A DNA stretch of 64,000 nt from an uncultured Aeriscardovia sp. Lineage in GTDB: Bacteria > Actinomycetota > Actinomycetes > Actinomycetales > Bifidobacteriaceae. Positions within the stretch are counted from its first letter, which is position 1. Each line of letters opens with the position of its first letter. Under the pieces are notes generated by a model. The model was not told the origin of the DNA. It did no database searches and worked only from the letters and a program-made list of their open reading frames with translations. The position numbers were made by a program, and so were the translations under genes. Of the stretch, positions 27,792 to 34,994 are shown in pieces. The stretch is from the NCBI GenBank assembly GCA_903789535.1, contig CAIFES010000001.1, positions 186,001 to 250,000 of the forward strand. Reading direction: 5' to 3'.

Positions 27792-29108
27792 TCACCATCT
27801 GCCCTCATCGGCGCGGACGGGGCGACGATGCCAGGCGAGCAGGCCGAGTACGGCAGAGATGACATAACCCGCCACGACGAGGGTGAACGAGAGGGCGAAC
27901 GAGCCGCCGGTGGCATCGTAGAGCACGCCGTGCAGCCCGGTGGCGAGGGCGAGCATGAGCTGGCTGAACACGTTGGCGCGGGCGAGGATGCGCGAATAAT
28001 GGGCCGGGCCGAAGCTGCCGCGGATGAGCCAGGGCACGGCCACGAGCAGATAGCCCTGGCCCAGTCCCGCGAGGAAGCCGAGGAATGCCGCCACGCCGGG
28101 CTGATGGCACAGCCACATGCCCGACCAGCCCACGAGCGCCACGGCGACAAAGGACAGGACCACCACGCGCACGTCGAGGCGGTCGAGCAGCGCGCCGATC
28201 GAGGCTTTGCCCGCGGCGGCGCCGAGCATGATGCCCGTGACGACCGCCGAGGCGGCGAGCGCCGTCAGCCCGGCATCCTTCTCGAACGTGGCCACGTGCT
28301 GGACGAGGCCGGAGGCGATCTGCAGCAGGATCATCACGATCACGTACAGCACAAATGACGGCGTGCGGAAGGCCGCGGACGGCTCAAGCGAGACGGCACG
28401 GGCGGGTGTCTGCACTCTCCCGCTCTTGCCGGCAGCCCGCGCCGCAGAACCGGCACCAAGAGCAGAGGCGTTCCTCTGGCCGTACGCCTTCTCCCCACGC
28501 GCAGGGTCGGGGGCGAAGCGCAGGAAGAGGGTGAACGGCAGGGCGAGCACGAGGAAGGCGATCCCCGTGGCAAGATACGCGCCGCGCCAGCCCCACCGGT
28601 CGATCAACAGCGTGACGAGCGGCTGGGCGACCGCCCCGGACAGGCCGGACAGGCCCAGCGCAATACCCATGACGAGCCCGAGACGCTCATGAAACCAGTT
28701 GGACAGCAGCACCTGCGGGGCGAGGAGGACCGGGACGGCGTAAGCGGCGCCGATGAGCGCGAACAGCACGTAGAACTGCCAGAACGCCGTCACCCGCGAG
28801 CAGCCCATGAAGCACAGGGCGATGACCGCGACGCACACGCTGAGCACGAGCCGCGAGTCGATCTTCTCCAATATCCGCCCGCCGGCGAGCAGCATGAGCG
28901 AGCCCACGATCATCTGCACGGTGACGGTGAGCGAGACAGCGGACTGGTCCACACCGAAACTTGTGCGCAGGGAGGTGAAATAGAGGCCCGGCGTGTTGAC
29001 GATGATGCCGAAGCCGAGGAAGCTGAGCACGCAGCATCCGGCGAAGATGAGCCACGGCATGGCGGCTGTGTTGGTGGTGGTCTTGGTGGTGACGGGTCTT
29101 CCCGGCAT
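27792..29108 (-). CDS. MFS transporter (OxlT/NarK-like)
   Basis: 438-residue permease with 12 predicted helices, for example MPWLIFAGCCVLSFLGFGII, VTVQMIVGSLMLLAGGRIL, FYVLFALIGAAYAVPVLLA, and GLSGAVAQPLVTLLID. A cytoplasmic central loop of about 60 residues contains APDPARGEKAYGQR. The sequence resembles oxalate/formate-antiporter-like carriers but the substrate cannot be read. ATG at 29108 has GGAGAGGGGAGAG upstream. It is upstream of merR and may share a transcript with it; a cupin gene follows upstream on the same strand. Confidence 0.88.
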   Translation of the reverse strand: MPGRPVTTKTTTNTAAMPWLIFAGCCVLSFLGFGIIVNTPGLYFTSLRTSFGVDQSAVSLTVTVQMIVGSLMLLAGGRILEKIDSRLVLSVCVAVIALCFMGCSRVTAFWQFYVLFALIGAAYAVPVLLAPQVLLSNWFHERLGLVMGIALGLSGLSGAVAQPLVTLLIDRWGWRGAYLATGIAFLVLALPFTLFLRFAPDPARGEKAYGQRNASALGAGSAARAAGKSGRVQTPARAVSLEPSAAFRTPSFVLYVIVMILLQIASGLVQHVATFEKDAGLTALAASAVVTGIMLGAAAGKASIGALLDRLDVRVVVLSFVAVALVGWSGMWLCHQPGVAAFLGFLAGLGQGYLLVAVPWLIRGSFGPAHYSRILARANVFSQLMLALATGLHGVLYDATGGSFALSFTLVVAGYVISAVLGLLAWHRRPVRADEGRW

Positions 29109-29235
29109 CGCTCTCCCCTCTCCTGCCCGCCTCGATGCGGGCCGATGCGCCGCGTGTGCCTGATCAGCGGCCGATCAGGATCAGCGCGGACGTGTGAATC
29201 GCCGACCACCATAAAGCAGCCGTGTGGAGATGGGG

Positions 29236-29269
29236 GAAAGAAAAGCGGGCCCCCATGTGGAGGGCCCGC
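29236..29269 (-). terminator. Rho-independent terminator of the cupin gene
   Basis: On the minus strand GCGGGCCC (29269-29262) pairs with GGGCCCGC (29252-29245), followed by TTTTCTTTCC. It lies about 107 nt after the cupin stop and before the MFS gene. The 29270-29300 stretch holds repeated GATCCGGGA motifs. Confidence 0.85.
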
Positions 29270-29375
29270 GAAGAAAATGATCCGGGAATGATCCGGGACC
29301 GGATCGGCCATCAGCCGGATCCACGGGGCCGTCTTCCGACAACCGCCGGGATGGGGAGCCGCCGGGGCGAAGAGA

Positions 29376-29864
29376 TCAGCGCGTCGGATCCGCCGGCAGC
29401 GCGTCGTAGACGGCAGGATCGACCGGTTCGAGCCACTCGGCTGTGCCGGTGGTGATGGCGATGTGGCTGAACCATGAGCCCTTCGCCGCGCCATGCCAAT
29501 GCTTCTGCCCGTCATGGATCACAAAGCTGTCGCCGGGCAGCAGGAGCACCGGGTCCTGGCCCTCGACCTGCACCCAGCCCTTGCCGCCGGTGGCGATGAG
29601 GATCTGCCAGCCGTTGTTGTGCCTGTGCCAGTGGTTGATGCAGCCCGGCTCGAACGTGACATTGTGCACGCCGAACGGCAGCGCGGGGTCGACGACGACC
29701 GGCTTGAGATAGCTCCTGCCGGTGAAATACTGCGCGTACGCGTCATTCGAGGCGCCGCGGCCGAACAGGCCGCCGTTGCTGACGATCTCACTCTTGAGCA
29801 GCTCGGCGATCGCCTCGCCCGCACCCTCGGAGAGGGTGGCCTGTGTCTGTGATTCCTGTGCCAT
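29376..29864 (-). CDS. Cupin-domain protein
   Basis: 162-residue small cupin. The metal-binding region reads CINHWHRHNNGWQILIATGG with His/His/His ligands, then LLPGDSFVIHDGQKHWHGAA (second cupin motif). It resembles cupins that accompany carboxymuconolactone-decarboxylase-like stress proteins. ATG at 29864 has AGGAGG five nt upstream; the frame continuing to 29948 lacks a signal. A role in detoxification or oxidative response is suggested only by the family. Confidence 0.88.
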   Translation of the reverse strand: MAQESQTQATLSEGAGEAIAELLKSEIVSNGGLFGRGASNDAYAQYFTGRSYLKPVVVDPALPFGVHNVTFEPGCINHWHRHNNGWQILIATGGKGWVQVEGQDPVLLLPGDSFVIHDGQKHWHGAAKGSWFSHIAITTGTAEWLEPVDPAVYDALPADPTR

Positions 29865-29975
29865 AGAGACCTCCTGCCAGTTTGGTGATGGGCCGTGTCG
29901 CGACAGCCCGTGCACCGGCACCCCGCTTGTGCGGTATGTGCGCGACACAGCCGTGCTGACGCATCCGATCTACAC

Positions 29976-29997
29976 GTTATAAGCTTCAAGCACTTGA
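29976..29997 (-). promoter_or_regulatory. Cupin promoter with a palindrome TCAAG-TG-CTTGA next to the -10
   Basis: TATAAC (29981-29976) is a -10 candidate, and the 12-bp palindrome TCAAGTGCTTGA (29997-29986) lies directly upstream of it, in the place where MerR-type regulators bind. The nearby MerR could control it. The -35 is weak. Confidence 0.5.
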
Positions 29998-30047
29998 GGA
30001 AAACTCCCGTTCGCTCCCGGCGCGTGCGGCGCCGCCGCCCCGCCCGC

Positions 30048-30053
30048 TAGACT
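30048..30053 (+). promoter_or_regulatory. -10 element upstream of xpt
   Basis: TAGACT, followed by GGGACG, sits about 46 nt before the xpt start codon. No purine riboswitch is recognisable in the leader. Confidence 0.4.
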
Positions 30054-30099
30054 GGGACGCACAGCAATCATCCATACTCGCGAAGGCACAGGGATCGAC

Positions 30100-30690
30100 G
30101 TGAAGGAACTCGAGGACAGGATTCGCAGGGACGGCATCGTACGAGCCGGGGACGTGCTCAAGGTCGACTCGTTCCTCAACCATCAGATCGACGTGCGGCT
30201 GTTCAACGACATGGGCGCCGAGTGGGCGCGCCTGTTCAAGGACCGTCACATCACCAAGATCCTGACCATCGAGGCCTCGGGCATCGGCATCGCCGTCATC
30301 GCGGCCCAGCATTTCGGCAATATCCCCGTCGTCTTTGCCAAGAAGACCGAGTCGATCAACCTCGACGGCGAACAGTGGACGACGAAGGTGTACTCGTTCA
30401 CGCACAAGGCGTATTACACGGTGATCGTCGCCAAACGGTTCCTGACCGCCGATGACCATGTGCTCATCCTCGACGATTTCCTCGCCAACGGCGCCGCCTC
30501 GTCCGGGCTGATCGACCTGTGCCATCAGGCGGGCGCCACCGTCGAGGGCGTGGGCGTGGCCATCGAGAAGGGCTTCCAGCATGGCGGCGATGACCTGCGC
30601 CGCGCCGGCATCGAGCTGCATTCACTGGCGATCGTCGACGCGATGGACGAGAACACGGGTGCCATCACCTTCCGCGACAACGACGAGTGA
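30100..30690 (+). CDS. xpt: Xanthine phosphoribosyltransferase
   Basis: 196-residue type I PRTase that converts xanthine and PRPP to XMP. Early it has [11 protein letters not shown], then [14 protein letters not shown], the PRPP motif [20 protein letters not shown], and [14 protein letters not shown], all in the order and length of Xpt. GTG at 30100 has AGGGA six nt upstream. It belongs with the nucleoside hydrolase in purine salvage. Confidence 0.95.
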   Translation: MKELEDRIRRDGIVRAGDVLKVDSFLNHQIDVRLFNDMGAEWARLFKDRHITKILTIEASGIGIAVIAAQHFGNIPVVFAKKTESINLDGEQWTTKVYSFTHKAYYTVIVAKRFLTADDHVLILDDFLANGAASSGLIDLCHQAGATVEGVGVAIEKGFQHGGDDLRRAGIELHSLAIVDAMDENTGAITFRDNDE

Positions 30691-30782
30691 AAACAGGCCG
30701 GGGCACGATCCCAGACAGCACAGTGAGGAAACAGCCGGAGGAAATCGTGTCTGATCGTGTCCAGGAACTACAGGAACCAAAC

Positions 30783-30827
30783 AAGCCCGCCGCCCCAGCG
30801 GTGCGAAACCGTTGGAACGACGGGCTT
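30783..30827. terminator. Hairpin between xpt and tRNA-His
   Basis: AAGCCCG (30783-30789) and CGGGCTT (30821-30827) form an outer stem; CCAGCGGT and ACCGTTGG form an inner stem. It is likely a bidirectional terminator for xpt (plus) and for tRNA-His (minus). Confidence 0.65.
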
Positions 30828-30830
30828 TCG

Positions 30831-30907
30831 TGGGGTGGATGACGTGGCTCGAACACGCGACCTCCTGAACCACAATCAGGTGCTCTACCGGCTGAGCTAC
30901 ATCCACC
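30831..30907 (-). tRNA. tRNA-His (anticodon GTG)
   Basis: 77-nt cloverleaf with the extra G at -1 opposite C73, an identity feature of tRNA-His. The acceptor is GTGGATG/CATCCAC, anticodon arm CCTGATTGTGGTTCAGG (anticodon GTG), T-arm with GTTCGAG, and an encoded CCA at 30833-30831. Confidence 0.96.
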
Positions 30908-31016
30908 ATGCTGTCTCGATGCATATCGCACCGGACGCAACACAAGAAATATACATGGCCGGGCAGACCAGCGCAACACCCGTCGCAGTGCCCACACGAT
31001 CACACCTGCACCGGTG

Positions 31017-31044
31017 CGAACACGCGACCTCCTGAACCCCAATC
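31017..31044 (-). repeat. Copy of the anticodon-to-T-arm part of tRNA-His
   Basis: The 28 nt here are identical to the tRNA-His interior at about 30850-30877 except for one base (CCCC where the tRNA has CCAC, which would change the anticodon). They lie 110 nt upstream of the tRNA on its own strand. No acceptor or D-arm can be recognised, so it is a fragment rather than a functional tRNA. Confidence 0.75.
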
Positions 31045-31104
31045 TGAACCCCGATCATGCATCATGTCTGCATCGGCCCGTCTGATAGATAGGATCAATC
31101 CCCC

Positions 31105-31216
31105 CCCATCTGAGAGCGCATGCCCCTCTGCCGGACCGCCGCGGCACCTCATATGTCGAACAGTCTGTGCGGTGAGGCGGCATCCCGCGAACGTCATTCG
31201 GCCATGCCGATAATGT
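31105..31216. other. Spacer before tRNA-Val
   Basis: Non-coding stretch between the tRNA-His fragment and tRNA-Val. TAATGT (31211-31216) can serve as the -10 of tRNA-Val. A C8 run at 31097-31104 lies outside any gene. Nothing else was recognised. Confidence 0.45.
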
Positions 31217-31225
31217 TGGAGGGTC

Positions 31226-31302
31226 GGGCGATTAGCTCAGCTGGTCAGAGCGCCACGTTTACACCGTGGATGTCGGGGGTTCGAACCCCTCATCGCCCAC
31301 CA
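31226..31302 (+). tRNA. tRNA-Val (anticodon TAC)
   Basis: 77-nt cloverleaf: acceptor GGGCGAT/ATCGCCC, D-arm GCTCAGCTGGTCAGAGC, anticodon arm CCACG-TTTACAC-CGTGG (anticodon TAC), T-arm GGGGGTTCGAACCCC, and an encoded CCA. The Shine-Dalgarno of the next gene begins 2 nt after the CCA. Confidence 0.97.
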
Positions 31303-31314
31303 TGGAGGTGGATC

Positions 31315-32646
31315 ATGCCCGCACACAGCATCATGCCCGCCAATACTTCGAGTACTGATTGCACTCATCGCGCACAGACCGATCATGCACAGACCCATGC
31401 AACAACCACAGGCGGGCAAACGGCCCAGACGCCGAGCACCCGGGCGCATGACACCCCGCAGAAAGCCTTCCGCACAAGCACAGGTAAATCCTCCACACCC
31501 GTCCCCTTCCCCTGGCAGCGCCTGCTGCTGCTCGCCTTCGGCGTCATCGCCGCCATCACCGGCACGCTCACCGCGCTCAACCGTGCCGGCCTGCCCGCCT
31601 TCAACCAGCCGCGCCAGCTCATCGCCGCGCACGGGGCGCTCATGGTGTTCGGATTCCTCGGCACCGCGATCGGCATGGAGCGCGGCGTGGCCTACCACGC
31701 CGGCAGCGCGCGCAACCCGCGCTGGGGCTTCCTCGCCCCGCTGCTGACGGGCCTGGGCGTGGTCAGCCTCTTCGTCCTGGGTCTGCTGCCCTCGCTGCCC
31801 GCCTGGTGGACGGCCGTCCCGGGAACGTTTTGGGCCCTTGGGATGGCCGCCCTGGTGGCCGTCTACATCGGCATCTGGGGCTGGCAGAACTCCCCCACGC
31901 TGCTGCTGCAGATGCTCGGGGCGGCAACCGGCGCCGTGTCGATGGTGCTGTGGTCGTGCGGCTGGAGCGCGACGGTGCTGGCCCCCAGCTGGATGGTGTT
32001 CCTTGTGCTCACGATCCTGGGCGAGCGCCTCGAGCTGGCTCGCGTCTCCTTCCAGAAAAAATATGTCACCCCCACGCTGCTGGCCGGCGCAATAGTCGCC
32101 GTCGTCGGCTCGTTCCTCGCGCTCTTCGCCCGTCGTGCCGGTTATATGGTCCTTGGTGCGGCGTTCCTCGTGATGCTGGTGGTGATGGTGCACGATGACA
32201 TCGCCCGCCACACATGGCATCTTCCCGGATTCACCGGCTTCATGGGCTGCGCGATGCTGATGGCCTACTTCTGGGGCCTGCTCGGCTCAGCGCTGTGGAT
32301 CGTGCTGCCGCAGGCCGATCTGCATGCGGGCTGGTCCACGTTCGCGCTCGACTGCTTCGACCTGGGGTTCGTCATGTCGATGGTGATCGCCCACGCCTTC
32401 CTCATCATCCCGGCGATCCTGCGCCGGCCCGTCTCCTGGCCCAGGGCGATGTGGGCCCCGCTCATCGTGCTCAATGCCGGCCTGCTTGTCGGGCTCGTCG
32501 GGGCGCTCGCCGGGTCGACGGATATCGGCAGAGCCGCCTCGCTGCTGGAGGTCATCGCCCTGCTCGGCCTGATCGCGACGGTGGCGGCCACGTATGTGGT
32601 GACGGCCGTCAGGAAGAAGACGACCGGCCGGAAAAATCAGTCTTAA
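31315..32646 (+). CDS. Multi-pass membrane protein, NnrS-like
   Basis: 443-residue membrane protein. After about 60 Thr/Gln-rich residues there are roughly 11 hydrophobic helices, beginning WQRLLLLAFGVIAAITGTL. QLIAAHGALMVFGFLGTAIG, with a His in the first helix pair, and HDDIARHTW, MVIAHAFLIIPAIL suggest heme or metal ligands; the overall pattern recalls NnrS-type proteins, but the similarity is faint and the function unknown. ATG at 31315 has GGAGG six nt upstream. A frame reaching 31120 runs through the tRNA-Val gene and is wrong. It is likely read through from the tRNA promoter. Confidence 0.8.
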   Translation: MPAHSIMPANTSSTDCTHRAQTDHAQTHATTTGGQTAQTPSTRAHDTPQKAFRTSTGKSSTPVPFPWQRLLLLAFGVIAAITGTLTALNRAGLPAFNQPRQLIAAHGALMVFGFLGTAIGMERGVAYHAGSARNPRWGFLAPLLTGLGVVSLFVLGLLPSLPAWWTAVPGTFWALGMAALVAVYIGIWGWQNSPTLLLQMLGAATGAVSMVLWSCGWSATVLAPSWMVFLVLTILGERLELARVSFQKKYVTPTLLAGAIVAVVGSFLALFARRAGYMVLGAAFLVMLVVMVHDDIARHTWHLPGFTGFMGCAMLMAYFWGLLGSALWIVLPQADLHAGWSTFALDCFDLGFVMSMVIAHAFLIIPAILRRPVSWPRAMWAPLIVLNAGLLVGLVGALAGSTDIGRAASLLEVIALLGLIATVAATYVVTAVRKKTTGRKNQS

Positions 32647-32740
32647 GAATGGTGACGCCCTTCCTGTGGACGATACGATGAAATCAGACAATCAATCGGA
32701 ATATCCCGACGGCCCGCACGGCCGCCCGCAAGGAGGAATC

Positions 32741-33262
32741 ATGGACAACGAGTATCAGCCCACCCAGCCGATGGCCCAGACGCCTGTCGAGGGCCAGCCG
32801 ACGCAGACGATGCCGCAGCAGAACCAGACGGCGCAGCCTACGCAGGCCATGCCGCAGCAGAACGCGCAAGCCATGCCGATGGGCGCCCCGCAGATGCAGC
32901 AGAACGCGCAGCAGGTGCCGCCTACCCAGCAGGTACCGCCGGCCTCGCAGGTCCCGCCCCAGCAGCCGGGCTGGATGCTGCAGCAGCAGTACATCAACGC
33001 CCCGGGCATGAGCACCCGTTCGAAGATCGTCGCCGGCTTGTTCGGCATCTTCCTGGGTATGTTCGGCGTGCACAACTTCTATCTGGGCAACACGGGCAAG
33101 GCCGTCGGCCAGCTGCTGCTGACCATCTTCGGCTCGATCCTCTTCTTCATCGGCCCGGTCGCCTCCGCCGTCTGGGGTCTTGTCGAGGGCGTCCAGATCC
33201 TCGGCTCGCATCCGGGCAGCCACTGGCATCAGGATGCCGACGGTCTACAGCTGCAGGACTGA
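32741..33262 (+). CDS. TM2-domain protein with Gln/Pro-rich N-terminus
   Basis: 173-residue protein. Residues 1-85 are a low-complexity stretch rich in Q, P, M and T with the repeated motifs TQPMAQT, TQTMPQQN and TQAMPQQN. The C-terminal half is a TM2 domain (PF05154): KIVAGLFGIFLGMFGVHNFY, then GKAVGQLLLTIFGSILFFIG. ATG at 32741 has AAGGAGG six nt upstream; the frame to 32666 has no such signal. TM2 proteins are widespread in Actinobacteria with no defined function. Confidence 0.9.
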   Translation: MDNEYQPTQPMAQTPVEGQPTQTMPQQNQTAQPTQAMPQQNAQAMPMGAPQMQQNAQQVPPTQQVPPASQVPPQQPGWMLQQQYINAPGMSTRSKIVAGLFGIFLGMFGVHNFYLGNTGKAVGQLLLTIFGSILFFIGPVASAVWGLVEGVQILGSHPGSHWHQDADGLQLQD

Positions 33263-33295
33263 GACCGGCACCGGCCGTCACGGCCGGGATACGCG

Positions 33296-33335
33296 AAGGG
33301 CGGGATTCCTCGATAACGGGGATCCCGCCCTTTTT
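33296..33335 (+). terminator. Rho-independent terminator of the TM2 gene
   Basis: GGGCGGGAT (33298-33306) pairs with ATCCCGCCC (33322-33330) and is followed by TTTTT. The A-rich upstream side also makes it usable from the other strand for the DUF3052 gene. Confidence 0.92.
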
Positions 33336-33382
33336 AGTGATCTTCTTTGACTGTTCAATGATCTTCCGTACCGCAGCCGGTC

Positions 33383-33429
33383 TCAGATGATCCGTATCAG
33401 ATGATTGATCCGTATCAGATGATCCGCAG
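33383..33429. repeat. Tandem 18-bp GATCCGTATCAGATGAT repeat
   Basis: GATCCGTATCAGATGAT occurs at 33389-33405 and 33407-33423, flanked by partial copies (TCTCAGATGATCC before, ATGATCCGCAGACC after). It lies in the short spacer downstream of the DUF3052 gene. Confidence 0.75.
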
Positions 33430-33454
33430 ACCGAGCGCGGTCCGGTACCCGGTC

Positions 33455-33883
33455 TCAGTGCTCGCGGCCGCCGAAGTGGAGCAGGCGCACTGCGATCCAG
33501 TTGGGGCTGACGGTCAGCGGCTGCTCGATGTTCATGCCCGCCGTCTTTGCCGCATTGCGGATAGTGAAGGAGGAGGCGGCACCCGGACGGCCCGTCTTCG
33601 GAGTGAGGATCCAGAAGGGCGCATCATCATCGAGCACGGCTGAGGCGTCCACGATCGTGTCGGAGAGCGTGTCCTCATCATCACCGTCACGCCACCAGAT
33701 GATGGCACCATCCGGGGCGCCGTCCCAGTCCTCGTCGGCAAGCTCCTCGCCGGTCAGATCCTGGATATCGGCGCGGAGGGCATCATCGACATCCTCGTCC
33801 CACATCCATTCCTGGATGACATCGCCGTGACGAAAACCAAATTCCTTTGCTACAGCGGTTGAATTAGCCACGTACCAAAGCAT
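33455..33883 (-). CDS. DUF3052 family protein
   Basis: 142-residue acidic protein of the DUF3052 family (PF11253), widespread in Actinobacteria. It shows EFGFRHGDVIQEWMWDEDVD, DGAIIWWRDGDDEDTLSDTI, and NWIAVRLLHFGGREH. No membrane segment or catalytic motif. The start ATG 33883 (MLWYVANSTAVAKEFGF) has no strong Shine-Dalgarno; downstream starts would lose the conserved part. Function is not established. Confidence 0.85.
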   Translation of the reverse strand: MLWYVANSTAVAKEFGFRHGDVIQEWMWDEDVDDALRADIQDLTGEELADEDWDGAPDGAIIWWRDGDDEDTLSDTIVDASAVLDDDAPFWILTPKTGRPGAASSFTIRNAAKTAGMNIEQPLTVSPNWIAVRLLHFGGREH

Positions 33884-34013
33884 AGCAAAAACAAGGAATC
33901 AGACAGGCTCGCCCAGACGGATCTGCGCGGATGACACGCCCAAACAGGCATCACCGGCCGTGGCAGGAGCCGTCTGAGACGGACTTCGAGTGCGTGACAG
34001 CCTCTGGCGGACT

Positions 34014-34910
34014 TCAGACAGACTTCGATGGTGTGATCGTGCAGGCGGGAAGCGAGGAAGTGTCGCCTTTGCCGATTTTGACGAGCGCGGAGTAGGCGTC
34101 GGACAGCGTGGAGACCCTGACCACGCGCATGCCCGCCGGCACATGGCCCACCACCTCGTCGCAGTTGGAGGCCGGGGCGAGGAACCATGTGGCGCCGGCG
34201 CGCCGCGCGCCGATCATCTTGAAACGGATGCCGCCGATGGCGCCGACCCTGCCGTTCGTGCCGATGGTGCCGGTGCCGGCGATGGTCCTGCCGCCGGTCT
34301 CCGAGGCGGGGGTGACGAGGTCGATGATGCCGAGCGTCATCATCAGGCCGGCCGACGGGCCTCCCACGTCGCCGGCGCTCGCATCCACCTTCATGTTCGA
34401 GACGTCGTAGCCGTGCGCGGCCAGGAACTTTTTGGCCTGGGCGGCGGCGGACGTCTGGGCGCCGGTCATCTGCTTGGTCTCCTGCTTCGTGTACTGCTCA
34501 TGGGTCTGGTTGACGTCGAAGAACGCCTCGCGTGGCATGACCGCCGCATCCGGGCTCGCCCAGCCCCACAGCGCCTCAATGACGAGCGCCGGCTGGCCGG
34601 GGATGCCGTTGGCGTTGACGGTGGTCATGAGCAGCCGGCCCGGATCATTGTGACGCGGCACGCCGGACAGCCGCAGCACATTCGTGCCGGTCACCTTTCT
34701 CGCCTCGGACTCGCTGAGATTATCGGTGACGGAATCATCGACTTTTCCCAGAACATTGAGGGTCGGGCCGGGCGATTCGATCGTCAGCGACGTGGGCAGG
34801 AAAAGGCAGACGACGAGCAGGAGGGTGAGCCAGAGCGCGGGCGGTACACGCCGGAGAAAACCACGACGGGTCTGGGTCTTGCCGTCCGTGTGCGTGCGTG
34901 TGCGTGCCAT
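34014..34910 (-). CDS. Lon-like serine protease (S16, YlbL type) without PDZ domain
   Basis: 298-residue membrane-anchored protease. One TM helix near residues 24-41 (PALWLTLLLVVCLFLP) is followed by an outside part, the conserved REAFFDVNQTHEQY and MTGAQTSAAAQAKKFLAAHG segment, and a Lon proteolytic domain with Ser in GGPSAGLM (S186) and Lys in GGIRFKM (K231), a Ser-Lys dyad. In YlbL-type proteins a PDZ domain normally lies between those parts; here they are joined directly. ATG at 34910 has AGAAGG four nt upstream; the frame to 35015 overlaps the next gene's promoter. It is divergent from the DUF2342 gene, an order conserved in Actinobacteria. Confidence 0.88.
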   Translation of the reverse strand: MARTRTHTDGKTQTRRGFLRRVPPALWLTLLLVVCLFLPTSLTIESPGPTLNVLGKVDDSVTDNLSESEARKVTGTNVLRLSGVPRHNDPGRLLMTTVNANGIPGQPALVIEALWGWASPDAAVMPREAFFDVNQTHEQYTKQETKQMTGAQTSAAAQAKKFLAAHGYDVSNMKVDASAGDVGGPSAGLMMTLGIIDLVTPASETGGRTIAGTGTIGTNGRVGAIGGIRFKMIGARRAGATWFLAPASNCDEVVGHVPAGMRVVRVSTLSDAYSALVKIGKGDTSSLPACTITPSKSV

Positions 34911-34963
34911 GCTGCCTTCTTTCGGCTCGTGGATAATCCGGGCTGATTCGCCGTCGGTCTCCC

Positions 34964-34970
34964 ATAATAT
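34964..34970 (+). promoter_or_regulatory. -10 element for the DUF2342 gene
   Basis: ATAATAT contains a TAATAT -10, 25 nt before the ATG at 34995 with AAGGAGG between. The -35 is poor. Confidence 0.4.
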
Positions 34971-34994
34971 GGCCTCAGACCATGAAGGAGGACC

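Noticed and set aside
30054-30099. Purine riboswitch before xpt
   Set aside because: The leader is short and lacks the conserved purine-aptamer core and loops.
31097-31104. C8 run suggesting another phase-variable gene
   Set aside because: It lies in the non-coding spacer before tRNA-Val; no coding frame or promoter spacing depends on it.
31120-31314. N-terminal extension of the NnrS-like protein
   Set aside because: It would read through tRNA-Val; ATG 31315 has a proper GGAGG.
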